Shown here piece by piece: positions 48,396 to 58,123 of a stretch of 64,000 bases of DNA (position 1 is the first letter of the stretch; every line of letters begins with the position of its first letter). Both the position numbers and the translations under genes were made by a program. This stretch comes from Sphingobacterium sp. SGR-19. GTDB taxonomy: Bacteria; Bacteroidota; Bacteroidia; Sphingobacteriales; Sphingobacteriaceae. The notes beneath the pieces were generated by a model. The model searched no databases and was not told the origin of the DNA. It saw only the letters and a list, made by a program, of their open reading frames with translations. The stretch lies in NCBI RefSeq assembly GCF_011043555.1, contig NZ_JAAKGS010000007.1, forward strand, positions 216,283 to 280,282. The letters run 5' to 3'.

Positions 48396-51300
48396 ATGAA
48401 AATAAGATTTATACAGATTTTTTGCCTGTTTCCCCTGTTCTTTTGGTCGCAGGCAGCGTCTGCACAACAAACTGAAGAGTTAACGGTCGCCGGAATAGTA
48501 ATGGACGCCTCAGGCCAACCTTTGTCAAATGTTTCGATATATATCAAAGATCGTCCGGCTGGTAGCGCATCAACAGATAACACGGGACGATACACCTTGA
48601 AAGCCTTATATGGAGATAAATTAGTGTTCACGTATGTAGGTTATGAGACCTCTGAGCATGTAGTGATTGGTACGGATTTGGATTTAACGGTCACGCTTGT
48701 CGAAGCCAGTGAGGATATCGAAGAAGTGATGGTGGTTGGCTTGCAAAATGTGCAGCGAAAGATCAGTTCAGTCGGAGCGATTACGACGGTAGATGTGAAG
48801 GACTTGCAGTCACCAGCCCCTTCGTTAACCAATCTGTTGGGAGGAAGGGCGCCGGGGGTCATTTCCCTCCAAACGAGTGGGGAGCCAGGAGCGAATATTG
48901 CCGACTTCTGGATTCGGGGAATCGGCACTTTTGGAGCAAATGCGAGCGCCCTCGTTTTAATCGATGGTTTGGAAGGAGACTTGAATACCATTGATCCTGC
49001 AGATATCGAAAGTTTTTCCATTTTAAAGGATGCCGCGGCTACAGCTGTGTACGGCGTGCGGGGTGCAAATGGTGTGGTGATGGTGACGACGAAGCGGGGT
49101 CTGGTGGATCGTATTCAGATTACAGCACGCGCAAACGCTACCTTATCAAGTCTCCACCGTTTGCCAGAATATTTGCGAGCCTACGACTACGCCCAGTTGG
49201 CGAATGAGGCGAGCGTTATCCGTGGTGGTGTACCTTTATATAATCAAACAGAGATGGGCATTATCCGCGATGGGTTGGATTTGGATATGTATCCAGATGT
49301 CAGCTGGCAAGATGAAATCCTAAACAAAGATTTTTGGAGACAGAGTTATTACGTAAGTGGTCGTGGAGGTTCTGAAGTAGCACGATACTTCTTGAGTTTA
49401 GGTGGAAGAAATGAGACCGCCGCCTATAAGGTCGATGAAAATAGTGTATATAGCTCCAATGTGGGGTTCAGTACCTATAATTATCGGATAAACTTAAATA
49501 TGAATCTAACCCCAACAACGGAGGTGTTTCTTGGTTCTGATGGCTTTCTTTCTGTACTAAAGCAACCAGGTGTGGCCAATACTGACTATATCTGGGGGGC
49601 ACAATCCAGACTCACCCCATTAGCAATCCCCACACAGTATTCCAATGGACTCTTGCCTGGACTGGGTGGGGAAGATTTATCCTCGCCGTATGTCATGATT
49701 AATCGGACAGGGCAAGCTTCCGAACAAACCTACAAAGGAAAAGCTACTCTTGCCTTAAATCAGGATCTATCCTTTGTGTTAGATGGGCTGAAGTTTCGCG
49801 CGCAAGGCGCTTACGATATACATAGCTTCTTTAAGGAAAGAAGGTATATACAACCCGCTCTATTTAGGGCACAAGGAAGAGATTATAACGGAGCACTTAT
49901 TATGCAGGAAACTGTTCAGGAACAAGCTGCCCGATATAGCGACCCTATGGTACGTCAATATCGTAAATACCATCTTGAATCAGTACTGAATTACGAAAGA
50001 GTATTCAATGAGGATCACCGGACGTCTGCTTTAGTTTATTATTATGTCAGTGACGCAAAAGATACGAAGGATGCCAAAAGCAGTCTGGAGGCTATTCCGT
50101 TACGCTATCAAGGGGTGTCCAGTCGTTTTACCTATGGCTATAAAGATATTTACTTACTGGATATGAATTTTGGATATACCGGATCGGAGAATTTCCAACC
50201 AGGTAGACAGTATGGTTTTTTTCCCTCGGTTGCGTTGGGGTGGGTGCCTACCGGATACCAATACGTACAAGAGAATATGCCTTGGTTGAATTATTTTAAA
50301 ATTAGAGGATCCTACGGTTCGGTTGGGAACGATCGGATAACGGACATCCGTTTTCCTTATTTGACAAAGGTTAATCAAGGTACTGGAAACGTTTGGGGAA
50401 TAGATGATATCGAAACTATCACCGAGACTCGTATAGGAGCAGATAACTTGGCATGGGAAAGAGCTATCAAATCAAATGTCGGAATAGAGGGCAAATTCTT
50501 GAACAATAAAGTAGAATTCGTAGTGGATTTCTTCGAGGACCAGCGTAACGGAATTTTCCAGCAGAGGGTTCAGGTTCCAGAATATGTGGGTGTTATTTCA
50601 AACCCATTTGCAAACGTCGGGCGTATGAAAAGTTCGGGTGCAGATGGTAGTGTTAGTTACTCGGCCGATCTTTCACCAAATCTCGGGTTTACCGTGCGAG
50701 GTAACTTTACCTACTCGAAAAATGTAGTGCAAAATTGGGAAGAAGCCTACTTGGAGTACCCTTATCTGGAACGGAACGGCTTTCCGCATAATTCGCTTCG
50801 TGGTTATCAGGCCATCGGATTGTTTAAAGATGAGTCTGATATTAAATATAGTCCGAAGCAAGCTTGGGGAGAGGTGCTACCAGGAGATATTAAATATAAG
50901 GATGTAAATGGGGATGGGATCATCGATGAATTAGACAAAGTGCCATTAACGCACAGCAACTACCCTTTGACAATGTACGGATTTGGTGGAGAAATTCGAT
51001 ATAAAAATCTAACGCTCGGTGTATTGTTCAAAGGAACCGGTAAAACATCCTTCTTTTACGTCGGTCAATCATTGAGAGAAAAAGGACCAGCATCATGGGA
51101 CAAATGGGAAGGAGAATATAGAAATGTTACAAACGGAATGGGGTATTTGCCTTTCTTTCAGGGGAATACAGGTAATGTTTTGGCTTTGGCAGCCGACCCA
51201 GCTAACCGTTGGATACCGAAAGAATATGCTTTGGAGCATGGGATAGACCCCTCATTGGCCGAAAATCCAGATGCCCGTTTTCCGAGGTTGCAGTATGGAA

Positions 51301-51563
51301 ACAACGCCAATAACAGTCAGCTGTCGACTTTTTGGGAAGGCGATGCCCGTTATCTTCGATTGCAGGAAGTTACATTGAACTACCGTGTCAGCCCTGATTT
51401 TTTAAAGCGTATAGGTATATCTTCGATGGATCTCCAATTTGTAGGGAACAATCTCTATATATGGGATAAAGTGAAGATTTTTGATCCAGAGCAAGCGGCA
51501 TGGAATGGTCGTAAGTATCCAATTCCAACAACCTACTCTTTGCAAACTTATATCAATTTTTAA
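48396..51563 (+). CDS. SusC/RagA-like TonB-dependent outer-membrane transporter (locus 2)
   Basis: The 1055-residue protein has a signal peptide (about 1-24, ending AASAQ), a carboxypeptidase-regulatory-like domain (about 30-110, VAGIVMDASGQPLSNVSIYI) and the TonB-box region EEVMVVGLQNVQRK. The plug has FWIRGIGTFGANASALVLID and FSILKDAAATAVYGVRGANG, and a full barrel ends in YINF. No STN domain is visible and no sigma/FecR genes accompany it, so regulation must be different from locus 1. It should import material held by the SusD protein encoded 18 bases downstream. The ligand is unknown because no glycoside hydrolase is encoded nearby. Confidence 0.95.
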   Translation: MKIRFIQIFCLFPLFFWSQAASAQQTEELTVAGIVMDASGQPLSNVSIYIKDRPAGSASTDNTGRYTLKALYGDKLVFTYVGYETSEHVVIGTDLDLTVTLVEASEDIEEVMVVGLQNVQRKISSVGAITTVDVKDLQSPAPSLTNLLGGRAPGVISLQTSGEPGANIADFWIRGIGTFGANASALVLIDGLEGDLNTIDPADIESFSILKDAAATAVYGVRGANGVVMVTTKRGLVDRIQITARANATLSSLHRLPEYLRAYDYAQLANEASVIRGGVPLYNQTEMGIIRDGLDLDMYPDVSWQDEILNKDFWRQSYYVSGRGGSEVARYFLSLGGRNETAAYKVDENSVYSSNVGFSTYNYRINLNMNLTPTTEVFLGSDGFLSVLKQPGVANTDYIWGAQSRLTPLAIPTQYSNGLLPGLGGEDLSSPYVMINRTGQASEQTYKGKATLALNQDLSFVLDGLKFRAQGAYDIHSFFKERRYIQPALFRAQGRDYNGALIMQETVQEQAARYSDPMVRQYRKYHLESVLNYERVFNEDHRTSALVYYYVSDAKDTKDAKSSLEAIPLRYQGVSSRFTYGYKDIYLLDMNFGYTGSENFQPGRQYGFFPSVALGWVPTGYQYVQENMPWLNYFKIRGSYGSVGNDRITDIRFPYLTKVNQGTGNVWGIDDIETITETRIGADNLAWERAIKSNVGIEGKFLNNKVEFVVDFFEDQRNGIFQQRVQVPEYVGVISNPFANVGRMKSSGADGSVSYSADLSPNLGFTVRGNFTYSKNVVQNWEEAYLEYPYLERNGFPHNSLRGYQAIGLFKDESDIKYSPKQAWGEVLPGDIKYKDVNGDGIIDELDKVPLTHSNYPLTMYGFGGEIRYKNLTLGVLFKGTGKTSFFYVGQSLREKGPASWDKWEGEYRNVTNGMGYLPFFQGNTGNVLALAADPANRWIPKEYALEHGIDPSLAENPDARFPRLQYGNNANNSQLSTFWEGDARYLRLQEVTLNYRVSPDFLKRIGISSMDLQFVGNNLYIWDKVKIFDPEQAAWNGRKYPIPTTYSLQTYINF

Positions 51564-51581
51564 TATAGAAAAAGATAGTAT

Positions 51582-53618
51582 ATGAAAACTTCAATTATAA
51601 AAAGCATAGTCCGGGTGACGCTCATCATACAGACTATCGTGCTAGTGAGTTCTTGTAAGGATTACTTGAATATAGACAACTATTTTGACGATGAGTTCAA
51701 TATAGACTCTGTCTTTTCAAATGCGCGGAATATGGAAGCTTATATGTGGGGAGCTGCCGCGATGTTCCCGGACGAATCCAACACAGTTCGTTTTGGGTAT
51801 ACGCCGGGACCGATGGCAACAGACGAAGGTTTTAATGGTCTGACCGGTAGCGGATCTAATAACGTGTACTATGGGATGGATTATGTGACGGGAAACATTA
51901 CGCCTGATTTTTTTGGAGCAGGAGCGAGTGGCAGCAATTATAATCTTGATCAATGGGGTAGGTATTATAAGATAATCCGTAAATGCAATGCCATCCTACA
52001 AAATTTGGATACACCTAAAGACCTAACCAATGCGGACAGACTCCGGCTCGAGGGGTATACACGCTTTATTCGTGCTTATGCTTACTATAATATCATAGTA
52101 GATTATGGTCCAGCAATTTTACTCGGTGATGAGGTCATCAATACAAACGAACCACTCGAATATTATGACCGGCCAAGAGCAACGTATGACGAGACGATGG
52201 ATTATACCTGTGAGGAATTCGAACAAGCCGCTCGTCTGCTTCCGCAAGAAGGAAACGTCTTAGACTTTGGACGACCGACAAAGGGCGCTGCATTTGCACT
52301 CGTGGCACGTTTACGTTTGATACATGCCAGTCCACTATTTAATGGAGGGCCGGTTGCAGCATCCTATTACGGCAACTGGACTCGGAAGACAGATGGTGCG
52401 CACTATGTGTCTCAACAATATGATGAAAGTCGTTGGGCAGTAGCAGCCGCGGCAGCTAAACGTGTGATGGATATGGGGCAATACAGACTGTATACGGTGC
52501 CAGCCTATGATGAGACGGCATCCCTCCCTACTGGTGTGGTTTCGGATCCAAATTTTTATAATACCTATCCAAACGGAGCTGGTGGTATTGACGCTTTTCA
52601 TTCCTATTCGGATATTTTTACGGGAGAGGCTGTGGCACGTATCAATCCAGAGATTATCTGGGGCAGAAGTACCGGTTATATTAATGAATTTATTAGTAAA
52701 GGCTCTTTTCCACCATCACTTGGCGGTTGGGGACGATTTTGTGTAACGCAGAAAGTGGTGGATGCTTATTTAATGGATGACGGCAGGACGAAGGAGGAGG
52801 CAACCCCGGATGGTTATTATTCGGAAACAGGTTTTACGACAGAACCGCGAAATTTTTCAGGTTATCCGATGAATTCTGGTGTCTACAATATGTATGCGAA
52901 TCGAGAAATGCGGTTCTATGCTTCAATAGGTTTCAACGAAGCAATTTGGCAAGCATTGTCTAGTAGCAATTTAAACAATCATACGGCCAAATACTACTAC
53001 CAGGATGTTGATGGTCGTGGCGGTGTGACAGCTACTTCGCCAAACTACCCAATTACAGGTTACGTCATTAAAAAGTTTAACCATCCAATGGATGCCTTTA
53101 ACGGAACAGGAGCGCGGCATATGGAAAAAGCCTATGCTATTATCCGGTACGCGGAGATACTACTTTCTTATGCAGAGGCGTTAAACAACCTGACGGGTAG
53201 CCACACGGTTCAACTGGATAATGAACCGTACAGCTTATCTCGGAATATTGACGAGATCAAAAATGCCTTCAATCGGGTGAGGTATCGTGCCGGGCTACCA
53301 GGGCTTACCGAAGCACAGCTAGCTAATCCTTCAGCAGTTCAATCGCAAATCGAACGCGAACGTATGGTAGAGTTTTTATGGGAGAACAGACGTTACTACG
53401 ACGTACGCCGTTGGGGCATCTATGAAGAAACCGAGCGGGAACCTATCCGTGGGATGAATCCGGATGGTGCTACGAAGGAGTCCTATTATCAGCGCGTTAT
53501 TCCTGGTACCTCTTCTTTTTTGACGAGAGTGGTGAATAAACGTGCCGTCTGGGTTCCTATCCCACGTGCAGAAATGAGACGGTTGCCTTCTCTTGATCAG
53601 AATCCAGGATACAATTAG
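51582..53618 (+). CDS. SusD/RagB-like surface lipoprotein (locus 2)
   Basis: The 678-residue protein has a lipoprotein signal ending VLVSSC. It shows the SusD layout: DYLNIDNYFDDEFN, ARNMEAYMWGAAAMFPDE, WGRYYKIIRKCNAILQNL, RFIRAYAYYNIIVDYGPAIL, KGAAFALVARLRLIHASPLF, and the C-terminal IERERMVEFLWENRRYYDVR with PIPRAEMRRLPSLDQNPGYN. It is longer than the locus 1 protein (424 residues), suggesting a different, larger ligand-binding site. It pairs with the SusC gene just upstream, and a DUF4361-type lipoprotein follows after 23 bases. Confidence 0.94.
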   Translation: MKTSIIKSIVRVTLIIQTIVLVSSCKDYLNIDNYFDDEFNIDSVFSNARNMEAYMWGAAAMFPDESNTVRFGYTPGPMATDEGFNGLTGSGSNNVYYGMDYVTGNITPDFFGAGASGSNYNLDQWGRYYKIIRKCNAILQNLDTPKDLTNADRLRLEGYTRFIRAYAYYNIIVDYGPAILLGDEVINTNEPLEYYDRPRATYDETMDYTCEEFEQAARLLPQEGNVLDFGRPTKGAAFALVARLRLIHASPLFNGGPVAASYYGNWTRKTDGAHYVSQQYDESRWAVAAAAAKRVMDMGQYRLYTVPAYDETASLPTGVVSDPNFYNTYPNGAGGIDAFHSYSDIFTGEAVARINPEIIWGRSTGYINEFISKGSFPPSLGGWGRFCVTQKVVDAYLMDDGRTKEEATPDGYYSETGFTTEPRNFSGYPMNSGVYNMYANREMRFYASIGFNEAIWQALSSSNLNNHTAKYYYQDVDGRGGVTATSPNYPITGYVIKKFNHPMDAFNGTGARHMEKAYAIIRYAEILLSYAEALNNLTGSHTVQLDNEPYSLSRNIDEIKNAFNRVRYRAGLPGLTEAQLANPSAVQSQIERERMVEFLWENRRYYDVRRWGIYEETEREPIRGMNPDGATKESYYQRVIPGTSSFLTRVVNKRAVWVPIPRAEMRRLPSLDQNPGYN

Positions 53619-53641
53619 ATAAAAGTGTAAAGAAAAACGAA

Positions 53642-54538
53642 ATGAAAAAATATCATATTATCACGCTAGTCATTGTTTTGCTTTTTTCATCGTGCAAGGA
53701 CAATGCTTTGTTTGAACAAGAAATGTATAAAAATGTCGTTGCGCTAATCAGTAGTGACTACCATAATACTTTTGAAGAAGTGGTTCCCTTGACAGGAGAC
53801 GAAGTAATCGGGTACATCGCAGCTTCCGTAGGAGGAACAGATGCGACGATGCAAGATATTGTGATTAGCTTGGAAGAAAACTCTGAACCGCTCCAAGTGT
53901 ATAATAGATCGTTGTATGATGAAGAGGAACGTTTATATGCTAAGCTTTTGCCGAGCGACAAATATACAATTGACGACTACCAGATTCAGATTAACGCCGG
54001 GGAGCGAACTGGTAGGACGATGGTTCGCTTACGTCCGGATGGTTTATCGCCAGATTCTACTTATTTTATATCGTTAAAGGCTGTAGATATCGCTGGAGTG
54101 GAAATTAATGCGAAAAAAAATACTATACTTTATCAAGTGATCATAGCGAATGAATATGCCTCCCAAACTAATGGTGATCAGTACAGTATGAGCGGAATGA
54201 TCGATGGTATTGTGACGGCTGGGAATAAAACCTTATTTCCACTTACAAAAAACAGCGTACGGGTAGTTGCTGGGTCAGAAGCTTTTGAGTCGACCGTTGC
54301 AGATATCAATAGAACCGCCATCGTGCTTATTGTTAATGAAGATAATACCGTGCGGATTGAGCCTTATGGAGATATAGAAGTGAATCAATTGGATAATGAT
54401 CCTAGCTATCCGAATAGATTTCATAAGGAAACGGTTTTTGGACGAACCTATAATTCCTTTTTGCTATCTTATGCATATACCCTAGACGGTAGAACAAGGG
54501 TGATGAAGGAAGAGTTAAGAGTGGAAGTTGGCGATTAA
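53642..54538 (+). CDS. DUF1735/DUF4361-type surface lipoprotein (locus 2)
   Basis: The 298-residue product has a lipoprotein signal (LLFSSC). An Ig-like DUF1735/BT_3987-type N-terminal half (about 25-160) includes VALISSDYHNTFEEVVPLTG. A C-terminal half of the DUF4361/BT_3044 type includes QYSMSGMIDG, SEAFESTVADINRTAIVLIV and VRIEPYGDIEVNQLDNDPSY. Such proteins accompany SusCD pairs as auxiliary surface ligand-binding components. The locus ends here at a terminator. The family assignment is from the pattern of these segments and is fairly but not fully certain. Confidence 0.75.
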   Translation: MKKYHIITLVIVLLFSSCKDNALFEQEMYKNVVALISSDYHNTFEEVVPLTGDEVIGYIAASVGGTDATMQDIVISLEENSEPLQVYNRSLYDEEERLYAKLLPSDKYTIDDYQIQINAGERTGRTMVRLRPDGLSPDSTYFISLKAVDIAGVEINAKKNTILYQVIIANEYASQTNGDQYSMSGMIDGIVTAGNKTLFPLTKNSVRVVAGSEAFESTVADINRTAIVLIVNEDNTVRIEPYGDIEVNQLDNDPSYPNRFHKETVFGRTYNSFLLSYAYTLDGRTRVMKEELRVEVGD

Positions 54539-54574
54539 GTTGCTGACGGAAGCATGTCATAGACGAGGTGATAG

Positions 54575-54606
54575 CTTGTTTCGGATGCGAGACCATCCGA
54601 AACAAG
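54575..54606. terminator. Terminator between SusCD locus 2 and the DUF4886 gene
   Basis: CTTGTTTCGGATG (54575-54587) pairs with CATCCGAAACAAG (54594-54606) between converging genes. A T-rich stretch follows on the plus strand. Confidence 0.85.
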
Positions 54607-54612
54607 TTATTC

Positions 54613-55464
54613 CTATTTATTTATTTTGGATATACGATACGGTTTCTTAATCGCCTTATGGGCGGCTTCTTTCGCTATTTTCGCTTGTAATTCCGTTACG
54701 TTCTCTGGCTTGTAAGAGTTTTTACGAACATCTTCACCGAAGATTTTTTCATACCATGTACATGCGGCGGTAAAACGACCGTAATCTAATTGCAGGTGAT
54801 AACCATCACGGGTAAAGGTATCACCCATAGAGCTTGTTCGTGCATTCTGGATCGCCGTACCGGCAGGAATAATATATTTAAAATCGCCTAGTTTAGATAC
54901 TTTCTTAGAGACATCAGCAATCGCCTTATACATTGTCAACTGGTCACGATCATAGTTTGCGAAACCTTTATGGTCCGAATCATGTTGATAAGCCCAAGTC
55001 TGATGATAAACAAATTGTGTTTCGGGACTTACTTTTGCTCTCACATAACGGACAAGTTCGGGTAGGCTTTCCATAATCACATCATACTTACCGGAAAGTG
55101 GGCTAGCCTGTTGGAAACTTACATAATCCCAGTTTTCATCACTTATTGCTTGTGCTATACTGACATCCTTTGTTGTCATCTTTTTACCGTCAAGCTCAGT
55201 TTTGCGGAATTGGTATTTCGCCGCGTTTTCATTAGCGTTCTTTACGTGCAAGGATAAGGGTGCACCACCAATATAAAGATTACCGATGACCATCTTTTTT
55301 CCAGTGCTTGATCCTAGATCATGCAAGTAATTCTCAATGCCATCTTCTGAGAAGCTATTGCCTATTGCTAAAATTTTGATAACATCATCGTCTTTGGGTG
55401 ACACTTGTGCAATGGCGATTAATTGTATGAAAATGGTGAATAATAAAAGAATGGATTTCCTCAT
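54613..55464 (-). CDS. DUF4886-family SGNH-like secreted hydrolase
   Basis: The 283-residue protein has a signal peptide (about 1-19, ending AIAQ). Its N-terminal motif KILAIGNSFSEDGIENYL has nucleophile Ser37 in GNSFS. Near the C-terminus is the Asp-x-x-His pair of SGNH esterases in FTRDGYHLQLDYGRF. DUF4886 proteins resemble sugar or lipid esterases; no substrate is known. It converges on SusCD locus 2 and could deacetylate the ligand of that locus, but it has its own promoter with a nearby palindrome, so this is speculation. Confidence 0.85.
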   Translation of the reverse strand: MRKSILLLFTIFIQLIAIAQVSPKDDDVIKILAIGNSFSEDGIENYLHDLGSSTGKKMVIGNLYIGGAPLSLHVKNANENAAKYQFRKTELDGKKMTTKDVSIAQAISDENWDYVSFQQASPLSGKYDVIMESLPELVRYVRAKVSPETQFVYHQTWAYQHDSDHKGFANYDRDQLTMYKAIADVSKKVSKLGDFKYIIPAGTAIQNARTSSMGDTFTRDGYHLQLDYGRFTAACTWYEKIFGEDVRKNSYKPENVTELQAKIAKEAAHKAIKKPYRISKINK

Positions 55465-55497
55465 GGGTTTTAATTTGATATGTTTTGTCTCAAGATA

Positions 55498-55532
55498 TCT
55501 AAATATTTAGAGACGGTTATGTTGCAAATATA
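55498..55532 (-). promoter_or_regulatory. Promoter and palindromic operator candidate of the DUF4886 gene
   Basis: CAAATATA (55525-55532) gives the -7 box TATATTTG on the minus strand. Just downstream of the expected start point lies the perfect 14-base palindrome TCTAAATATTTAGA (55498-55511), a plausible repressor site. Confidence 0.5.
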
Positions 55533-55622
55533 GCGAAAGTATATTTTTTTATCGTATTGAACTTAAACATTTTGCACTTTAATAGATGAAATGTCTATTA
55601 ACAATGGTATTTTTGGGATATA

Positions 55623-56279
55623 ATGGCTTATAAGTTTGTAGACAACTACCGCGAAAGAGGCGCTAGAAAGCAACTCGTAAAACAGTTAGAAAAACGAGGA
55701 ATAGAGGATAAGCGTGTATTGCAGGCTATCGGAAAAGTGCCTCGTCATTTTTTCTTTGATGAAACCTTCTGGAATCAAGCCTATCGAGATATTGCGTTTC
55801 CTATAGGTGACGGTCAAACCATCTCGCAACCGTATACGGTTGCTTATCAATCCGAATTGCTCCATGTCAAAAAAGGAGATAAAATATTGGAAATTGGGAC
55901 AGGATCGGGATATCAAAGTTGTATTTTGATGGAATTAGGAGCGGATGTATACACCATTGAGCGCCAAGAAAATTTATACCGTCGAACCATTCAGGTGTTG
56001 CCTTACATGGGATATAATCCTCATTTTTTTTTAGGAGATGGCTCGCGAGGTGTTCCAGAACATGCTCCGTATGATAAAATTATTGTAACCGCTGGAGCTC
56101 CTTTTGTACCCGAAGTGATGCTGAAGCAATTAAAATACGGGGGGCTGTTAGTTATTCCGGTAGGAGATGAGAAATCCCAGAAAATGGTGACCATTTTGCG
56201 TATAGGAGAAAACGATTTTGAACGTATAGAATTAGACACCTTCCGTTTCGTACCATTGGTAGGAGACCAAGCCTGGTAA
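55623..56279 (+). CDS. pcm: Protein-L-isoaspartate O-methyltransferase
   Basis: The 218-residue enzyme repairs isoaspartyl residues by methylation with SAM. Family motifs are VPRHFFFDETFWNQAYRD, GDGQTISQPYTVAYQSELL and the SAM loop KILEIGTGSGYQSCIL. The late motif KIIVTAGAPFVPEVMLKQLK is also present. Length is typical. No membrane segments or signal are seen, so it is cytoplasmic. The membrane MutS-like gene starts 21 bases after its stop on the same strand. Confidence 0.95.
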   Translation: MAYKFVDNYRERGARKQLVKQLEKRGIEDKRVLQAIGKVPRHFFFDETFWNQAYRDIAFPIGDGQTISQPYTVAYQSELLHVKKGDKILEIGTGSGYQSCILMELGADVYTIERQENLYRRTIQVLPYMGYNPHFFLGDGSRGVPEHAPYDKIIVTAGAPFVPEVMLKQLKYGGLLVIPVGDEKSQKMVTILRIGENDFERIELDTFRFVPLVGDQAW

Positions 56280-56299
56280 GGGTAAGAATATTTATAAGA

Positions 56300-58105
56300 A
56301 TGATCTACAAAAAATATCAAGAACGTATTCAAAGGACGGAAGAAGAAATTCAGCGTCTCCATAAATCGATAAATCAAAATAGTTTTGCTCGTTTATTTGT
56401 CATAATTGGCGGCGGTGCTTTATTATTTTATCTGGTTCAGCAGGAAAATCTATTGTTGTTATTATTAGCCGTTCTAACCATTGTATTCGTGTTTGCGTTC
56501 CTAATAAGACGGCAGAGTAAGTTGGAAAAACAACATGCCGAGGCAGAGGCTTTTTTAAAGGTTAATGAAAATGAAATAACGTTGCGGGATACCCGTCAGA
56601 CACTTTATAGCGATGGTGCAAATTTTGAAGATGGTCGCCATCCCTATACATCAGATTTGGATATTTTCGGCCAATTCTCTTTGTTTTCATTGGTCAATCG
56701 GTGTGCGACGGCTTTAGGCATAGTTAAATTAGCCAATTGGTTAAAACATGCGTCTACGAAGCAGGAAATAGAAGACAGGCAAAGAGCAATAGCGGAGATA
56801 GCCGAAGATTTAGACTGGAGTCAAAACTTCCAGTCGAGGCTCTTGTTCAATGTCCATCAGAAAATAGAAGTCAAAACCTTTTTGTTGCGTTATTTTGAGG
56901 GATCTAGTTTAGCATTTGGTAATGCATTTATGCGCTTGTACGTACCTGCCGCTCCTTTTATCTTACTAGCGGGTGTGTTATTTTCGCTGTTTGTGACGCC
57001 TATATGGACGGGATTGTTGTTATTGGGATTAATACATTTGTTTTGGACATTAGGATTGGCGGGCAAAGTAGGTTTGTTTTCCAGCAGGATAGATAAAGTG
57101 GGGCAAATTTTGGCAGCCTATGCGGAAGGATTGACCTTGATAGAAACGAAGGTATTTGTGGCGACAGAAAACCAACGGCTGCAACAACAATTAGGCGTTG
57201 AAGGGATGCCACTATCTGGTGCCTTTCGGGAACTATCAAAACTTATCAACAATCTAGATGCACGAAATAATATGCTCATGGGCGCAATCCTCAATATTAT
57301 TTTGCTGTGGGATTTTAAATACGTGATGAAGATTGTGCAGTGGAAATCGAAGTACGAAGCAGATATTCTGGAAGCATTTGATGCTATTGCGGAATTTGAA
57401 GCGCTAAACTCATTGGCAATATTAAAGCGCAACCATCCTTCTTGGACAACTCCCGAATTATTAAGCAGTACGGCGGACGACAAAATTTTGGCAGTGGAAA
57501 TTGCGCATCCGTTGATTCCAGCATCGCAATCTGTAGCAAATGATTACAGTAACGAGCACCATCGTATTGCCTTGATTACCGGATCGAATATGGCTGGCAA
57601 AAGTACGTTTCTTCGTACCATTGGTATTAACGCGGTTTTGGCTTATGCAGGAGCAGTAACATGTGCGGCTACATTTAAATTGCCTATATATAATATTATT
57701 TCCTATATGCGGATACGAGATTCTCTAAATGAAAGTACCTCTACCTTTAAAGCAGAACTGGATAGGATGAAGTTTATATTGGATACTGTGAAACAGGATA
57801 GAGACAGTTTTTTTCTTATTGATGAAATGTTGCGCGGGACCAACTCGGTGGATAAATATCTAGGATCTCGAGCTATTATCCGGAAGTTGAATGCTATGGA
57901 GGGTAAGGGAATGGTGGCAACCCATGATTTGCAACTGGCGTCACTTGAAGAGGAAAATGTAGGTGACGTGCAAAACTACCATTTTGATATTCGCGTAGAA
58001 GAAGGGGAAATGCTTTTTGATTATAAATTGAAACATGGACGCTGTACGATTTTCAATGCATCGTTATTGTTGAAAGGTATTGGAATTGATGTGGAATCTA
58101 CTTGA
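56300..58105 (+). CDS. Membrane-anchored MutS-type ATPase lacking mismatch-recognition domains
   Basis: This 601-residue protein has the MutS C-terminal ATPase: Walker A GSNMAGKST (428-436), then FLRTIGINAVLAYAGA, the signature region STSTFKAELDRMKFIL, Walker B FFLIDEMLRGTNSVDK and the switch VATHDLQLASLE. The N-terminal MutS mismatch and connector domains are missing. Instead there are two hydrophobic helices at about 30-70 and another pair near 215-260, so the protein sits in the inner membrane. Homologues of this kind are common in Bacteroidota but their role is not established. Mismatch repair in the classical sense is unlikely. Confidence 0.88.
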   Translation: MIYKKYQERIQRTEEEIQRLHKSINQNSFARLFVIIGGGALLFYLVQQENLLLLLLAVLTIVFVFAFLIRRQSKLEKQHAEAEAFLKVNENEITLRDTRQTLYSDGANFEDGRHPYTSDLDIFGQFSLFSLVNRCATALGIVKLANWLKHASTKQEIEDRQRAIAEIAEDLDWSQNFQSRLLFNVHQKIEVKTFLLRYFEGSSLAFGNAFMRLYVPAAPFILLAGVLFSLFVTPIWTGLLLLGLIHLFWTLGLAGKVGLFSSRIDKVGQILAAYAEGLTLIETKVFVATENQRLQQQLGVEGMPLSGAFRELSKLINNLDARNNMLMGAILNIILLWDFKYVMKIVQWKSKYEADILEAFDAIAEFEALNSLAILKRNHPSWTTPELLSSTADDKILAVEIAHPLIPASQSVANDYSNEHHRIALITGSNMAGKSTFLRTIGINAVLAYAGAVTCAATFKLPIYNIISYMRIRDSLNESTSTFKAELDRMKFILDTVKQDRDSFFLIDEMLRGTNSVDKYLGSRAIIRKLNAMEGKGMVATHDLQLASLEEENVGDVQNYHFDIRVEEGEMLFDYKLKHGRCTIFNASLLLKGIGIDVEST

Positions 58106-58123
58106 TACAGTGATCTTGATAAA

